From Clostridium_AT radicumherbarum (lineage in GTDB: Bacteria; Bacillota; Clostridia; Clostridiales; Clostridiaceae): 64,000 nt of DNA. A program made the position numbers and the translations under genes. Below, piece by piece: positions 35,995 to 45,440 of this stretch (position 1 is its first letter; each line of letters begins with the position of its first letter). The notes below the pieces were generated by a model, which worked only from the letters and a program-made list of their open reading frames with translations, had not been told where the DNA came from and did not search any database. The stretch is from positions 1,302,001 through 1,366,000 of the forward strand of contig NZ_JBJHZY010000001.1 of the NCBI RefSeq assembly GCF_045310525.1, written 5' to 3'.

Positions 35995-36486
35995 TTACTG
36001 AAGGTATTGCTTTATTTTTGTATTTTTATCTATAAATAGTAATAGAGGTAATCCAAGCACGTAGGTGCATACAAGTTCACCAAAACCAACTTGCAGTGCT
36101 GTTAAAATAAATGGAATATTTGCTGTATAGGTTACTAGTAGGCCTATAACCACTGCATTAACAAGTACTGCAGGCAGTGGAGCAATATACTTTTTAAATT
36201 TCAAATTACTCTTTCCGATGTAATAGGTAATAATAGCTGCAATTAATGTAGCCAAAGAGCCTACTACTATATCCAAAGGTCCTATTGGACTTAAAAGATT
36301 TGCTATAACACAACCAATAAATAGTCCTGGAATTGAAAGGGATGAGAAAAAAGGTAAAATTGTAAGGGCTTCAGCCACCCTAAATTGGATTTCACCATAG
36401 CTTATAAAAGCTAAAGACATGGTTAATGCAGCGTAAACTGCAGCTATTAGTGCTGCAATTACAATTTTTTGAGTTTTACTTTTCAT
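35995..36486 (-). CDS. queT: QueT-type queuosine precursor (preQ1) transporter
   Basis: A 163-residue integral membrane protein with about five helices, matching QueT substrate-binding subunits of ECF transporters (VYAALTMSLAFISYGEIQFRVAEAL near the start, GPLDIVVGSLATLIAA in the middle). The role is supported independently by a preQ1 riboswitch in its leader. It would use the shared ECF energising module encoded elsewhere. Confidence 0.92.
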   Translation of the reverse strand: MKSKTQKIVIAALIAAVYAALTMSLAFISYGEIQFRVAEALTILPFFSSLSIPGLFIGCVIANLLSPIGPLDIVVGSLATLIAAIITYYIGKSNLKFKKYIAPLPAVLVNAVVIGLLVTYTANIPFILTALQVGFGELVCTYVLGLPLLLFIDKNTKIKQYLQ

Positions 36487-36495
36487 ATTTTTATT

Positions 36496-36537
36496 CCTCC
36501 TAGTTTTGTTAAGGCAGGATGGTTACGAACTGCCTGT
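36496..36537 (-). promoter_or_regulatory. PreQ1-I riboswitch overlapping the queT ribosome site
   Basis: On the minus strand: stem AGGCAG (36535-36530) with CTGCCT (36517-36512), a 12-nt loop TTCGTAACCATC, then the A-rich tail TTAACAAAACTAGGAGG. The tail pseudoknot region runs into AGGAGG at 36501-36496, so ligand binding should hide the ribosome site and block translation. Confidence 0.9.
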
Positions 36538-36684
36538 ACATATAGATATTTAAAGTACTTGTCTATTTTAGCTTGTATTTATTCTTAAGTCAATATAAAT
36601 GAAAATATATCACTTTTAGAGAAAATGTATTATAATTAGTAAATATGAGATTTTGTCTTAAGTATTATTTTTAAAGGAGTTTTC

Positions 36685-37929
36685 ATGAATAAAAACATTT
36701 TTGATGCAAAAATTCACATATTAGAAAATGGACTACATTTAATTTCTATAAAAAAAGATAGCAAGCTTTCATCTATTCATATCGGAATAAAGGTTGGATC
36801 TATTAATGAACAAACTGATAATAGAGGTATCTCCCATTTTATTGAACATATGCTTTTTAAAGGTACTAAAAATTATAACAATGAGGAGTTAAATGATTTT
36901 TTAGAACAAAGGGGTGGTGAGTACAATGCTTATACTGACTATTCCTGTACTGTATTTAGTATTACTGCTCTGGCAGAAGAATTAGAACCTTCCATTAGTA
37001 TTTTAGCTGATATGATTCAAAACTCTATTTTCCCGGAAAAAGAAATAGAAAGAGAAAGAGGAGTTATCTTAGCAGAAATCAGAACAAGTAAGGACGATAT
37101 TGAAGACTATAGCTTTAAAAGGGCTAATGAAGTTGCCTTTACAAAAAGTTCTTTAAGATTTGATACTTTAGGCGAAGAAAAAACGGTAAAAAGGTTTAAA
37201 AAAGAGCAAATTGTAGATTATTATAATAAATACTACAGTCCTAATAACGCATTCATTACTATAGTTTCTCCATATGATCATAAGGAGATAAATAACCTTA
37301 TTAAAAATTATTTTTTTTCTTGGAAAAAAAGAGAGCTTAAAGAAGATAGTGTTAGCATAGAAAATAACATTGAAAAAAAGGTAGTTAGCTTAAAGAAAGA
37401 TATCGAACAAAGTACTATTGTATATGTTTTTACTTTTCACGGCTTAAGTAAACAAGAGGAGCTAGCTCTTAAAATTTTGAATCATAAATTTGGTGAAAGT
37501 GCAAATTCAATTTTATTTAGGGAATTAAGAGAAGAAAAGGGGTTAGCCTATGATGTATATTCACAAATGGATATTACAAACAATGTTAAAACCTTATATA
37601 TCTATACAGCAGTTTCAGAAGATAAGATTGATGAAGCCATTAACTCTATTGATGCTTCAATTGAAAGAATAAAAACTGGGGAAGCAAATTTTAATGAAAA
37701 TACAGTTATGCTTATGAAAAAGGTGCTAAAAACAGCCGTAGCTGCTACAATGGAAGACTGTACTGATTTAGGAAACTATGTACTTCATCAAAGTATGGAT
37801 AATGAGAGTATTTATGAATTTCTTGAGGATATGGAAAATCTAGAGCAAATTAAAAGTACTGACTTATACAAAGTAGCTAATAAGGTTTTTAACAGCCCTA
37901 CAATTCATATTTTAAAATCTGAAATATAA
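36685..37929 (+). CDS. M16 family zinc peptidase
   Basis: A 414-residue protein with the inverted zinc motif HFIEH at residues 51-55 and the downstream Glu in ERERGVILAEIRTSKDD (about 128). The RELREEKGLAYDVYS substrate-binding segment near residue 280 is present, so this is a full single-chain processing-peptidase-like protein. No signal peptide; cytosolic. Substrate unknown. recX follows after 18 bp. Confidence 0.9.
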   Translation: MNKNIFDAKIHILENGLHLISIKKDSKLSSIHIGIKVGSINEQTDNRGISHFIEHMLFKGTKNYNNEELNDFLEQRGGEYNAYTDYSCTVFSITALAEELEPSISILADMIQNSIFPEKEIERERGVILAEIRTSKDDIEDYSFKRANEVAFTKSSLRFDTLGEEKTVKRFKKEQIVDYYNKYYSPNNAFITIVSPYDHKEINNLIKNYFFSWKKRELKEDSVSIENNIEKKVVSLKKDIEQSTIVYVFTFHGLSKQEELALKILNHKFGESANSILFRELREEKGLAYDVYSQMDITNNVKTLYIYTAVSEDKIDEAINSIDASIERIKTGEANFNENTVMLMKKVLKTAVAATMEDCTDLGNYVLHQSMDNESIYEFLEDMENLEQIKSTDLYKVANKVFNSPTIHILKSEI

Positions 37930-37947
37930 TACTTTTTAGGAGCTATT

Positions 37948-38592
37948 ATGATAGAAAAAATAACAAAAATTGAGCTTCAAAAGAAAAATGAAGATAGAGT
38001 AAATATTTATATTAATTATGAATATGCATTTTCCTGCAGTAAAGAACTAGTATATACTCATAAATTAAGTAATGGGCAGCAAATTGAAAGAGATGCCTTA
38101 AATGCTATTGTAGCTGAAGATAATTATATAAAATGTAAGAATAGTGCCCTTAGGATTATAGAAAGAACCTATAAATCGGAAAAGGAATTAAATGATAAGC
38201 TCATTGAAAAAGGCTATGATGAGCAAACTATAGTGAGTACTATGGAATTTCTTAAAAAATATAGTTTCTTAGACGACTTAACTTATACAAAGATGTATAT
38301 AAAGGATAAAATTAAAACACAAGGCAAAAATAAAATAAAGTTTGCACTAATTAAAAAAGGAATTTCTGTAGAAATAATAAATAATGAACTAGAAGAAATA
38401 AATACAGATGATCAAAATGATACATTAATGACCTTGGCTGAAAAAAAATATAAAACTCTACAGAAAAATGAGCAGGATATCAGAAAACTTTATAAAAAGC
38501 TGGCTGATTTCCTTATAAGGAAGGGCTTTCAATGGGAAGAAGTAAAGCCTGCATTAAAACAATTATTAAATGAAGACAGTTTTGAAGAATGA
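37948..38592 (+). CDS. recX: RecX recombination regulator
   Basis: A 214-residue protein with the three helical RecX repeats (RTYKSEKELNDKLIEKGYDEQTIVSTMEFL, FLDDLTYTKMYIKDK, the closing RKGFQWEEVKPALKQLL). RecX caps or shortens RecA filaments. It is unlinked to recA here and pairs with the M16 peptidase gene. A terminator follows. Confidence 0.9.
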   Translation: MIEKITKIELQKKNEDRVNIYINYEYAFSCSKELVYTHKLSNGQQIERDALNAIVAEDNYIKCKNSALRIIERTYKSEKELNDKLIEKGYDEQTIVSTMEFLKKYSFLDDLTYTKMYIKDKIKTQGKNKIKFALIKKGISVEIINNELEEINTDDQNDTLMTLAEKKYKTLQKNEQDIRKLYKKLADFLIRKGFQWEEVKPALKQLLNEDSFEE

Positions 38593-38598
38593 TAAAGA

Positions 38599-38646
38599 AA
38601 AGCTAGCTAAAATATATAATTGATTTTATATATTGTAGCTAGCTTT
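38599..38646. terminator. Bidirectional hairpin between recX and the PFK gene
   Basis: Outer 11-bp stem AAAGCTAGCTA/TAGCTAGCTTT extended by an A+T inner stem. Confidence 0.8.
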
Positions 38647-38658
38647 AGTTATTTTAAA

Positions 38659-39879
38659 TTACCTCTTTAATATTGCATATTTAGGTAAGCCATTTTCTGT
38701 TGGAAGTTCTGGGGTACCTTGAATTAACGGGCTTATATAATCTACTGCAGCATCCGTAACAAAATTATTTTCCTTTGTAATCCAAGTTTTAGGGAAATAT
38801 TTTATGTGATTAGCTACCTTTATAGGATTCATTAATATAGTTTCATATTTATAAGGATTATTTTGAAGTCTTTTAATTCCAACAACAAATCCAGTTGAAC
38901 CATTGCCTGCATACTCTACTGCCTTTCTTCCTAGTTCATAAGCTTCCTCTAAATCAGTCTTAGAAATACAATGCATAGCGCTGCGTTGAGTAACTCCAAG
39001 CTCAAGAGTTTTTACACGGGTTGTGATTTTATTTTCAATTATAAGGTTCTTAAGGCTTGTGCAGACTCCACCAAGCTGTGCATGTCCGAATTTATCGTGA
39101 GTTGCGCCAGAAGTACTTTCGGCAATAAATTCGTTATTCTCACCCCTTAAGCCTTCAGAAGCTACTATGAAAACTTGGTTTTGTGCCTTGAATCTCTTAT
39201 TTACATCTTCTACAAATTTCTCTTTGTTAAAAGCTACTTCAGGTAAATAAATAAAATCACAAACCTGTTTTCCGTTTATTTTAGCTAATGCAGCACTGGC
39301 AGTTAACCAGCCAGTATCTCTACCCATAGTCTCTACAATAAATATACCATTATTAATATAGACTGAGGAATCAAGGTAGCTCTCTAAAATTGTAGTTGCA
39401 ATAAACTTACTTGCACTGCCAAACCCAGGAGTATGGTCTGTCTCCATTAAATCATTATCAATAGTTTTAGGGATTCCAATAATTTGTACTGGTATATTAT
39501 TTAGCTTTGTATATTCAGATAAGGCTCTTACTGTATCCATTGAATCATTTCCGCCAATATAAAAGAAGGCTTCAATATGATATTTATTAAAAATATTGAA
39601 TAATTCCTTATATTCACTGTCATCATTTATGTAATCTTTCATCTTATATCTACAAGATCCTAAGCCAGAAGAAGGAGTATATTTTAATCCCTTTAATTCC
39701 TCATAGGGGATTGAAGATAAATTTACTAACCTTTCTTTTAATATTCCTTCAATACCATTTAACCCTGCATAGACAGTATCAAAGCTTTTATCCTCTAAAC
39801 ATTGATCTAATACTCCTATAAAAGAAGAATTAATAACAGCTGTAGGCCCACCTGATTGTGCAACAATACAATTTTTCAT
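38659..39879 (-). CDS. PPi-type 6-phosphofructokinase
   Basis: A 406-residue PfkA-superfamily enzyme. The motif GGNDSMDT (about residue 110) in place of GGDGS, and PKTIDNDL (about 136) in place of PGTIDNDL, are marks of pyrophosphate-dependent enzymes. MGRDTGWL is the fructose-6-phosphate site. It would phosphorylate fructose-6-phosphate reversibly with PPi in glycolysis or gluconeogenesis. The Asn in GGND is less usual than Asp; phosphoryl donor is therefore inferred. Single gene with its own upstream gap. Confidence 0.85.
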   Translation of the reverse strand: MKNCIVAQSGGPTAVINSSFIGVLDQCLEDKSFDTVYAGLNGIEGILKERLVNLSSIPYEELKGLKYTPSSGLGSCRYKMKDYINDDSEYKELFNIFNKYHIEAFFYIGGNDSMDTVRALSEYTKLNNIPVQIIGIPKTIDNDLMETDHTPGFGSASKFIATTILESYLDSSVYINNGIFIVETMGRDTGWLTASAALAKINGKQVCDFIYLPEVAFNKEKFVEDVNKRFKAQNQVFIVASEGLRGENNEFIAESTSGATHDKFGHAQLGGVCTSLKNLIIENKITTRVKTLELGVTQRSAMHCISKTDLEEAYELGRKAVEYAGNGSTGFVVGIKRLQNNPYKYETILMNPIKVANHIKYFPKTWITKENNFVTDAAVDYISPLIQGTPELPTENGLPKYAILKR

Positions 39880-40136
39880 GACTTTTCTCCTCCCGAATTA
39901 ATTTTAAAATGATATACTAATGCGTAATTTAAATCCAAGTGATTTATAATAATTTACTGCTTTATTGTATTATATTATTTTTATATATGCAATATTATTA
40001 ACTTACATATTCAAGTTTAATTCAGCTTTTAAAGTTTTTGAATATATAGTAGAATAATATTTAAAAATAAATTAAATAAGTAAATCATAACAGTTCTTTT
40101 TTAGTCTGAAAGTTTATTATTAAAGGAGGAAATTTC

Positions 40137-40691
40137 ATGAGTGCTATTGATACAATGGTAAATGAACATAAAAACGTTAAAGCCATGTTAAAGGTAATGC
40201 GAAGTATGAGCATAAAGGTTTTAAATAATGACAAGGTTGACTATTCGGATTTTGATAAAGTCATAGATTTTGTAAGAACTTATACAGATAAGCATCATCA
40301 TGCCAAGGAAGAAAACATACTTTTTAAAAGAATGGGAGAAGAGCTTGGAGATAGAATAGCAAAGGGTCCAATAGCTGGTATGCTTATTGAACATGATTTA
40401 GGAAGGTTATATATGTCAAACCTAGAAGCTGCATTAGAAAAATTTTCAAAGGGTGATAGGGATGCAAGAGTAGATATTATTGCAAATTCTATTTCATATA
40501 CAGATTTACTTACAAGACATATTGAGAAAGAAGATACAACAATCTATAAATTTGCAGAAAGGTCATTAAGTAAGGCTGTTATTGAAGATATAGAAGACAA
40601 ATGCGCCGCAGTAGAAGATTTAGCCTCAGAGAAATCTTTTCAGAAAAAATATATTGATTTATTAAATGAACTTACTGAGAAGTATTTGTAA
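40137..40691 (+). CDS. Hemerythrin-like domain protein
   Basis: A 184-residue helical protein. Metal-ligand pattern: His in NEHKNVK (residue 10), KHHHAKEENILF (about 59-70), LIEHDLGRLY (about 90) and RHIEKEDTTIY (about 131). This matches bacterial hemerythrins that bind a di-iron centre and sense or store O2. In an anaerobe a role in oxygen protection is plausible. AAAGGAGG precedes the ATG. Confidence 0.88.
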   Translation: MSAIDTMVNEHKNVKAMLKVMRSMSIKVLNNDKVDYSDFDKVIDFVRTYTDKHHHAKEENILFKRMGEELGDRIAKGPIAGMLIEHDLGRLYMSNLEAALEKFSKGDRDARVDIIANSISYTDLLTRHIEKEDTTIYKFAERSLSKAVIEDIEDKCAAVEDLASEKSFQKKYIDLLNELTEKYL

Positions 40692-40771
40692 AGTTTGGGG
40701 TTTCTTTAATGTATATTAGGGAGCAGTAACTCTGTTATAAAAATATATGTAAAAATTGGATAAGAGCATCA

Positions 40772-40820
40772 GACTCCTTTACCTTAAGTAAAGAGCTTGT
40801 CTACTTAAGGTAAAGAAGTC
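40772..40820. terminator. Long hairpin between hemerythrin and threonine aldolase genes
   Basis: A 19-bp stem with one mismatch (40772-40790 with 40802-40820) and an 11-nt loop between convergent genes. There is no clear T tract. Confidence 0.65.
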
Positions 40821-40838
40821 CATACTTTTGCCTGCTTT

Positions 40839-41870
40839 TTATTCTAAATTCATAAGTTCCTTTATAACCTTTACAACATAACTTATATCATTTCTGCCTA
40901 TCCAGTAATTTGTTACAAATCTAAATTCACCATTCTCTTCTGAATTTATTTTAATACCTCTTTGGTACATATCATTTACAAAAGTATCTTTATTAAAATT
41001 AGCCTCACAAGCATTGAAAAATACCATATTTATATGTATATCCTTATAATTAACTTTAACTCCAGGTAATTTTTCTAGTTCCCTTGCTAAAACCAAGGCA
41101 TTTTCATGATCCTCATTTAGTCTTTTTGTCATTGACTTAAGTGCCACCAGACCTGCTGCTGCAAGAAAACCTACCTGCCTTAGGCCTCCACCCATTAGCT
41201 TTCTTCCTTTTCTAGCACTAGCAATAAATTCTTTACTGCCTGCAAGCATTGACCCGATTGGAGCACATAATCCCTTAGATAGGCAAAACATCACTGAATC
41301 ACAGTTAGCTGTTATTTCAGCTGCTTCAACATTTAAATATGAAGCTGCATTAAAAAGTCTAGCACCATCTAGATGAACAGGTATATCATGTTCCTTAGCA
41401 ATCTCATATATGCTTTTCATGTTAGCTATTGGAATGACTCTTCCGTTAGAATGAGCATTCTCAAGGCAAATAAGTCCTGTTCTTGGAAAATGAATATCTT
41501 CTGTACGGATTCTGGAGGCTATTTCATTTGGATCAAGCTCTCCATTACAGCTTTTTAAAGTTCTTAATTGGACACCAGCTATTACTGAAGAAGCTCCTAC
41601 TTCATGAACAACAATGTGACAATCATCACCTAGTATTACTTCGTCGCCTCTACGGCAGTGGGTAAGTAAAGCCAGTTGATTACCAAAGGTACCACTTGGT
41701 ACAAAAAGGGCAGCTTCTTTATTAGTAAGACTTGCTGCATATTCTTCAAGTTCCTTTACTGTTGGGTCATCTTCGTAAACATCGTCTCCAACTACCGCAT
41801 TGTACATAGCCTCTCTCATTTCTTTAGTAGGTACTGTTACAGTATCACTTCTTAAATCAATAAATTTCAT
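40839..41870 (-). CDS. ltaE: Low-specificity L-threonine aldolase
   Basis: A 343-residue PLP enzyme of fold type I. DLRSDTVTVPTKEMREAM opening, GDDVYEDDPTV, the aromatic-rich HVDGARLFNAA analogue (PVHLDGARLFNAA near 165), and the PLP Lys in FCLSKGLCAPIGSML (about 200). It splits threonine to glycine and acetaldehyde. It lies downstream of hypF on the same strand, separated by a 108-bp gap full of hairpin repeats. Confidence 0.93.
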   Translation of the reverse strand: MKFIDLRSDTVTVPTKEMREAMYNAVVGDDVYEDDPTVKELEEYAASLTNKEAALFVPSGTFGNQLALLTHCRRGDEVILGDDCHIVVHEVGASSVIAGVQLRTLKSCNGELDPNEIASRIRTEDIHFPRTGLICLENAHSNGRVIPIANMKSIYEIAKEHDIPVHLDGARLFNAASYLNVEAAEITANCDSVMFCLSKGLCAPIGSMLAGSKEFIASARKGRKLMGGGLRQVGFLAAAGLVALKSMTKRLNEDHENALVLARELEKLPGVKVNYKDIHINMVFFNACEANFNKDTFVNDMYQRGIKINSEENGEFRFVTNYWIGRNDISYVVKVIKELMNLE

Positions 41871-41902
41871 TTTAATCCCCCTTGATATCTTTATAAGTAT
41901 CG

Positions 41903-41942
41903 GGGTAATCTTACTAGTCCATTGCCATGGACTAGATTACCC
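41903..41942 (-). repeat. Hairpin repeat, module 3 (hypF side)
   Basis: Outer stem GGGTAATC (41903-41910)/GATTACCC (41935-41942) with a nested CTAGTCCAT/ATGGACTAG stem. It abuts module 2, as module 3 does in the hydrogenase operon. Confidence 0.7.
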
Positions 41943-41967
41943 GTAAAAGTCCATTTAGGACTTTTAC
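41943..41967 (-). repeat. 25-bp hairpin repeat, module 2 (hypF side)
   Basis: Read on the minus strand it is identical to 19520-19544. Same orientation relative to transcription as the other copy. Confidence 0.85.
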
Positions 41968-41988
41968 CACAACAATTATTAATTGTTG
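41968..41988 (-). repeat. 21-bp palindromic repeat carrying the hypF stop codon
   Basis: Twenty of 21 bases match the element at 19037-19057. On the minus strand it encodes Asn-Asn and a tandem TAA TAA stop for hypF. Confidence 0.8.
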
Positions 41989-44303
41989 CGCCCTTTTTTT
42001 ATCTTTTCATTAGCTATTGCTATTTGTCCAAGAGCAATTCCACCATCGTTTGTCGGAAAGGCTTTAGGATAGTATACCTTAAAACCTAAGGGCTTTAATT
42101 TTTCACATAAATTCTCTAAAATAAAGGAATTTTGAAATACCCCACCACTTAATACAACTTCATTTAAGGAGGTCTGGTTCTTTATTAATGTGCAGGTTTC
42201 AGCAGTAAGGTTAATTATACTATTATGGAATTTTAGGCTCATTATATGTTTTTCTATCCCAGAAAATCTGTCAATTAATATTCCTTCTATAAGTTTATTA
42301 GGGTTTATAATGTAATTTTTTTCTTCCTTTACAATAGAATAGGAATAACTTTCTGATTTTGTATCTTTAATTGAAGCCTCTAGTTCTATGGAAGCTTGCC
42401 CTTCATAGGTGATTTTATCTCTAATACCTATTATACTAGAAACAGCATCAAAAAGCCTGCCCATACTTGAAGTTTCGGGACAATTAAAGTCATGTTCAAT
42501 AACATTTAAAATCGTTAAAGCTTTTACTCCATAAAGCTTTGTTATAACTTCATTTAAGCTCAGATTACTAACGCTTATACCCGATTTATAAAGCTTATGA
42601 ATAAATGAAACAGCAATTCTCCAGGGTTCCTTAATGGAAATTTCACCGCCAGGAATTTTAATATAATCTAAGTGGGCAATTCTATGAAAGCTTAGTAAGT
42701 CACAAACTAAAAACTCCCCACCCCAAATTTTGCCGTCAATACCATAACCTGTTCCATCAAAGGAAACACCAATAACTTTGTTTCTTATGTTGCTTTCCAC
42801 CATGCAGCTTGCTATATGGGCATGGTGATGTTGGACAGGTATTTTGGGAACATCATACTTAAGAGCATACTCAGTGGAATTATAATTAGGATGCATATCA
42901 TAGGCTATAAACTCTGGTTCAAAAGAAAAAATATTTTTAAAGTGCTCAACATTTCTCTTGTAATGCATAATTGTTTCAAGATTTTCTAAGTCTCCATTAT
43001 GCTGGCTTAGAAAGATAAAGTTTTCTTTAGAAATTGCAAAGGTGTTTTTCATGTTTGGACCGCAGGCTAATATGTTAGAAACAGTTTCGTACTTTATTGG
43101 ATCAGGAGCGTAGCCCCTGGCTCTTCTAATAAGCATCTCATCTTCATTAAATACTTTTGTAACAGAGTCATCCACCGGTATATAAATATCTCTGTTATGC
43201 ATAAGAAAGTAATCTACAATAGAAGACAAATGCTGAGCTGCCATTTCATTCTCGTATTCAAGAGGCAGGCCAAAATAATTTGCACTTGTCATAACAAGAG
43301 CCTCGATATCTTCATTAAATATGAGCTGGTGTAATGGAGTATATGGAAGCATTACGCCTAGGGTCTTTTGATTGGGAGCAACTGCTTCTGGAAGTTTATA
43401 ACTTCTGTTTTGCCTTAATAAAACTATTGGCTTTCTAATTCCATTTAATAATTCTTCTTCCTTATCACTAACTATGCAATATTTTTTTACTACAGATAAG
43501 TCCTTAATCATAACAGCTAAAGGCTTATATGGTCTTTTCTTTCTTTCTCTTAATAGCTTAACAGCCTCTTCATTAGTGGCGTCACAGCATAGGTGAAAGC
43601 CAGTTAAGCCTTTAATTGCAAAAATTTTACCCTCCTTTAATTTTTTAACCGTCCAATTTATTATATTTAGACTTTCCTTGCTATAATTAGCTGTAATATT
43701 TAGAGCATTAATGTTTTTCCCAGAATTATCTATAACAAATATTGAAGGGCCGCAATCCTCACAGGCATTTGGCTGTGCATGAAATCTTCTATTTAAGGGA
43801 TTAGTATATTCATCAATGCAAGGTTCACACATTGGGAACTTTTTCATAGTGGTTTTGTCTCTATCATAAGGAATAGATTTAATTATTGAGAACCTAGGTC
43901 CACAATTAGTACAGTTAGTAAAAGGATAACCATATCTTCTATTACTTAAGTCTAGTATGTCATTTTTACAATCTTCACACATAGCTATATCAGGTGATAT
44001 AAGAGTTATTTTATCATCTTGAGTACTACTTTCTTTTATTATAAAGCCCTCATAGTTCTTTAATTCCTTATTTTCAGTTACTATTTTCTCAATCCTTGAT
44101 AGAGGAGGAGGAGTGTTTTCTAATTTATATAAAAATTCATTTATGTTCTTGTCTGTGCCTTCTAAATCTATGTAAACTCCTTCAGAGTTATTGTTTACCC
44201 ATCCATTTAAGGACAAAGTTAAAGCTAAATTATAAACAAAGGGCCTAAAGCCCACACCTTGAACTATACCTGAAACGGTAATAAAGATTCTTCTTTTAGT
44301 CAT
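41979..44303 (-). CDS. hypF: HypF carbamoyltransferase for [NiFe]-hydrogenase maturation
   Basis: A 774-residue protein with the full HypF order: acylphosphatase domain (GIVQGVGFRPFVYNLA at residues 12-27), two zinc fingers (CEDCKNDI...CTNCGPRFS and CEPCIDEY...CEDCGPS), a YrdC-like domain (IKGLTGFHLCCDA, LRERKKRPYKPLAVMI) and a Kae1-like domain (HHHAHIASCM, VSFDGTGYGIDG, LSGGVFQN). It uses carbamoyl phosphate to make the cyanide ligands of [NiFe]-hydrogenases. No other hyp or [NiFe] gene is in the window; the hydrogenase seen here is [FeFe]. Confidence 0.96.
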   Translation of the reverse strand: MTKRRIFITVSGIVQGVGFRPFVYNLALTLSLNGWVNNNSEGVYIDLEGTDKNINEFLYKLENTPPPLSRIEKIVTENKELKNYEGFIIKESSTQDDKITLISPDIAMCEDCKNDILDLSNRRYGYPFTNCTNCGPRFSIIKSIPYDRDKTTMKKFPMCEPCIDEYTNPLNRRFHAQPNACEDCGPSIFVIDNSGKNINALNITANYSKESLNIINWTVKKLKEGKIFAIKGLTGFHLCCDATNEEAVKLLRERKKRPYKPLAVMIKDLSVVKKYCIVSDKEEELLNGIRKPIVLLRQNRSYKLPEAVAPNQKTLGVMLPYTPLHQLIFNEDIEALVMTSANYFGLPLEYENEMAAQHLSSIVDYFLMHNRDIYIPVDDSVTKVFNEDEMLIRRARGYAPDPIKYETVSNILACGPNMKNTFAISKENFIFLSQHNGDLENLETIMHYKRNVEHFKNIFSFEPEFIAYDMHPNYNSTEYALKYDVPKIPVQHHHAHIASCMVESNIRNKVIGVSFDGTGYGIDGKIWGGEFLVCDLLSFHRIAHLDYIKIPGGEISIKEPWRIAVSFIHKLYKSGISVSNLSLNEVITKLYGVKALTILNVIEHDFNCPETSSMGRLFDAVSSIIGIRDKITYEGQASIELEASIKDTKSESYSYSIVKEEKNYIINPNKLIEGILIDRFSGIEKHIMSLKFHNSIINLTAETCTLIKNQTSLNEVVLSGGVFQNSFILENLCEKLKPLGFKVYYPKAFPTNDGGIALGQIAIANEKIKKGRNN

Positions 44304-44428
44304 GAATTCTACCTGCTTTCTATAGTGTATAGCTTTATTATATCAATTATTTTAGAAACTAAAAGTGCAAAGAATAAGGAATATATTGTATAATAGTCTT
44401 AATTGCAATTTCTAAGGGGGGATATGAA

Positions 44429-45328
44429 ATGAAAGATAAAAAGTTAGCACATGGAATGGCTCTTGTAATAATGCTAATTTGGGGTGTTTCATATTTAAGC
44501 ATTAAGGTAGTTGTGTTAGAAATAAATCCAGTGTTATCAGCCTTTTACAGGTTTTTTATTTCTTCAATTATATTATTTAGTTTTTTAAAGTTAAAGTATC
44601 CAGAAGAAAAGTTATTAAAAGAAGATAGATTTAAAATGGTAATTGGTGGGCTTTTTGGAGTAGCGCTATACTTTTTTTTAGAAAATTATTCAATATATTA
44701 TACCACTGCTTCAAATGTAGCTATTCTAGTTTCGTCTATACCTTTGTTTACTTTAATTTCTCAAAGGCTTATATTTAAAGAACCGCTTACTATCTGGAAA
44801 ATATCCGGTGCAGCTTTAAGTGCAATTGGCATTATAATCATAATCGCTTCTAAGGAGAAGGTGAGTTTGTTTTCAAAAGGAACTTTAGGAGACTTAATGG
44901 CTTTAGCCTCTGCACTTTGCTGGGTAATGTACAATATTGTTACTAGTAAATTTAAAGGTAACTATAAAAGTATAACTATTACCACCTATCAAGGCCTATT
45001 TGGATGTTTATTTTTATGCCCTTCACTTTTTTTTGCAAAGATAGAGCTTCCATCTTTAAAGGTTTCATTAAATATTATTTTCTTAGCTATTTTCTGTTCT
45101 TGTATTTGTTATATCCTATATATATACTGCTTAGAACATCTTGGGGCAACCATATTATCAACCTACATAAATCTTCAGCCTATAGTAAGCCTTGCATCAG
45201 CCTATGTCCTTTTAAGAGAAAGCGTTAATTTTAGTCAAGTAATTGGGTGCTTAATAATAATTATTGGTGTATCTTTAGTAAGTCTTGGAGATAAATTTGC
45301 AATTAAGAGTTTTGAAGAACAAGTTTAA
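44429..45328 (+). CDS. EamA (DMT) family transporter
   Basis: A 299-residue protein with ten hydrophobic segments in two EamA repeats (MLIWGVSYLSIKVV and DLMALASALCWVMYNIV begin the halves). Members export amino acids or metabolites. AAGGGGGG precedes the ATG. Substrate unknown; it stands alone. Confidence 0.85.
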   Translation: MKDKKLAHGMALVIMLIWGVSYLSIKVVVLEINPVLSAFYRFFISSIILFSFLKLKYPEEKLLKEDRFKMVIGGLFGVALYFFLENYSIYYTTASNVAILVSSIPLFTLISQRLIFKEPLTIWKISGAALSAIGIIIIIASKEKVSLFSKGTLGDLMALASALCWVMYNIVTSKFKGNYKSITITTYQGLFGCLFLCPSLFFAKIELPSLKVSLNIIFLAIFCSCICYILYIYCLEHLGATILSTYINLQPIVSLASAYVLLRESVNFSQVIGCLIIIIGVSLVSLGDKFAIKSFEEQV

Positions 45329-45440
45329 TTATTTTTATAAAATATTAAAAAAATGAATTTACATAGATAACATTATTGTAAATATTTACACAGTTTGATA
45401 AAATATTATTGAAATATTAAATTAATTAAAGGAGAAATTT

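Noticed and set aside
41989..41999. T run after the hypF repeat as a plus-strand terminator
   Set aside because: No plus-strand gene reads into it; the hairpin belongs to the repeat element.
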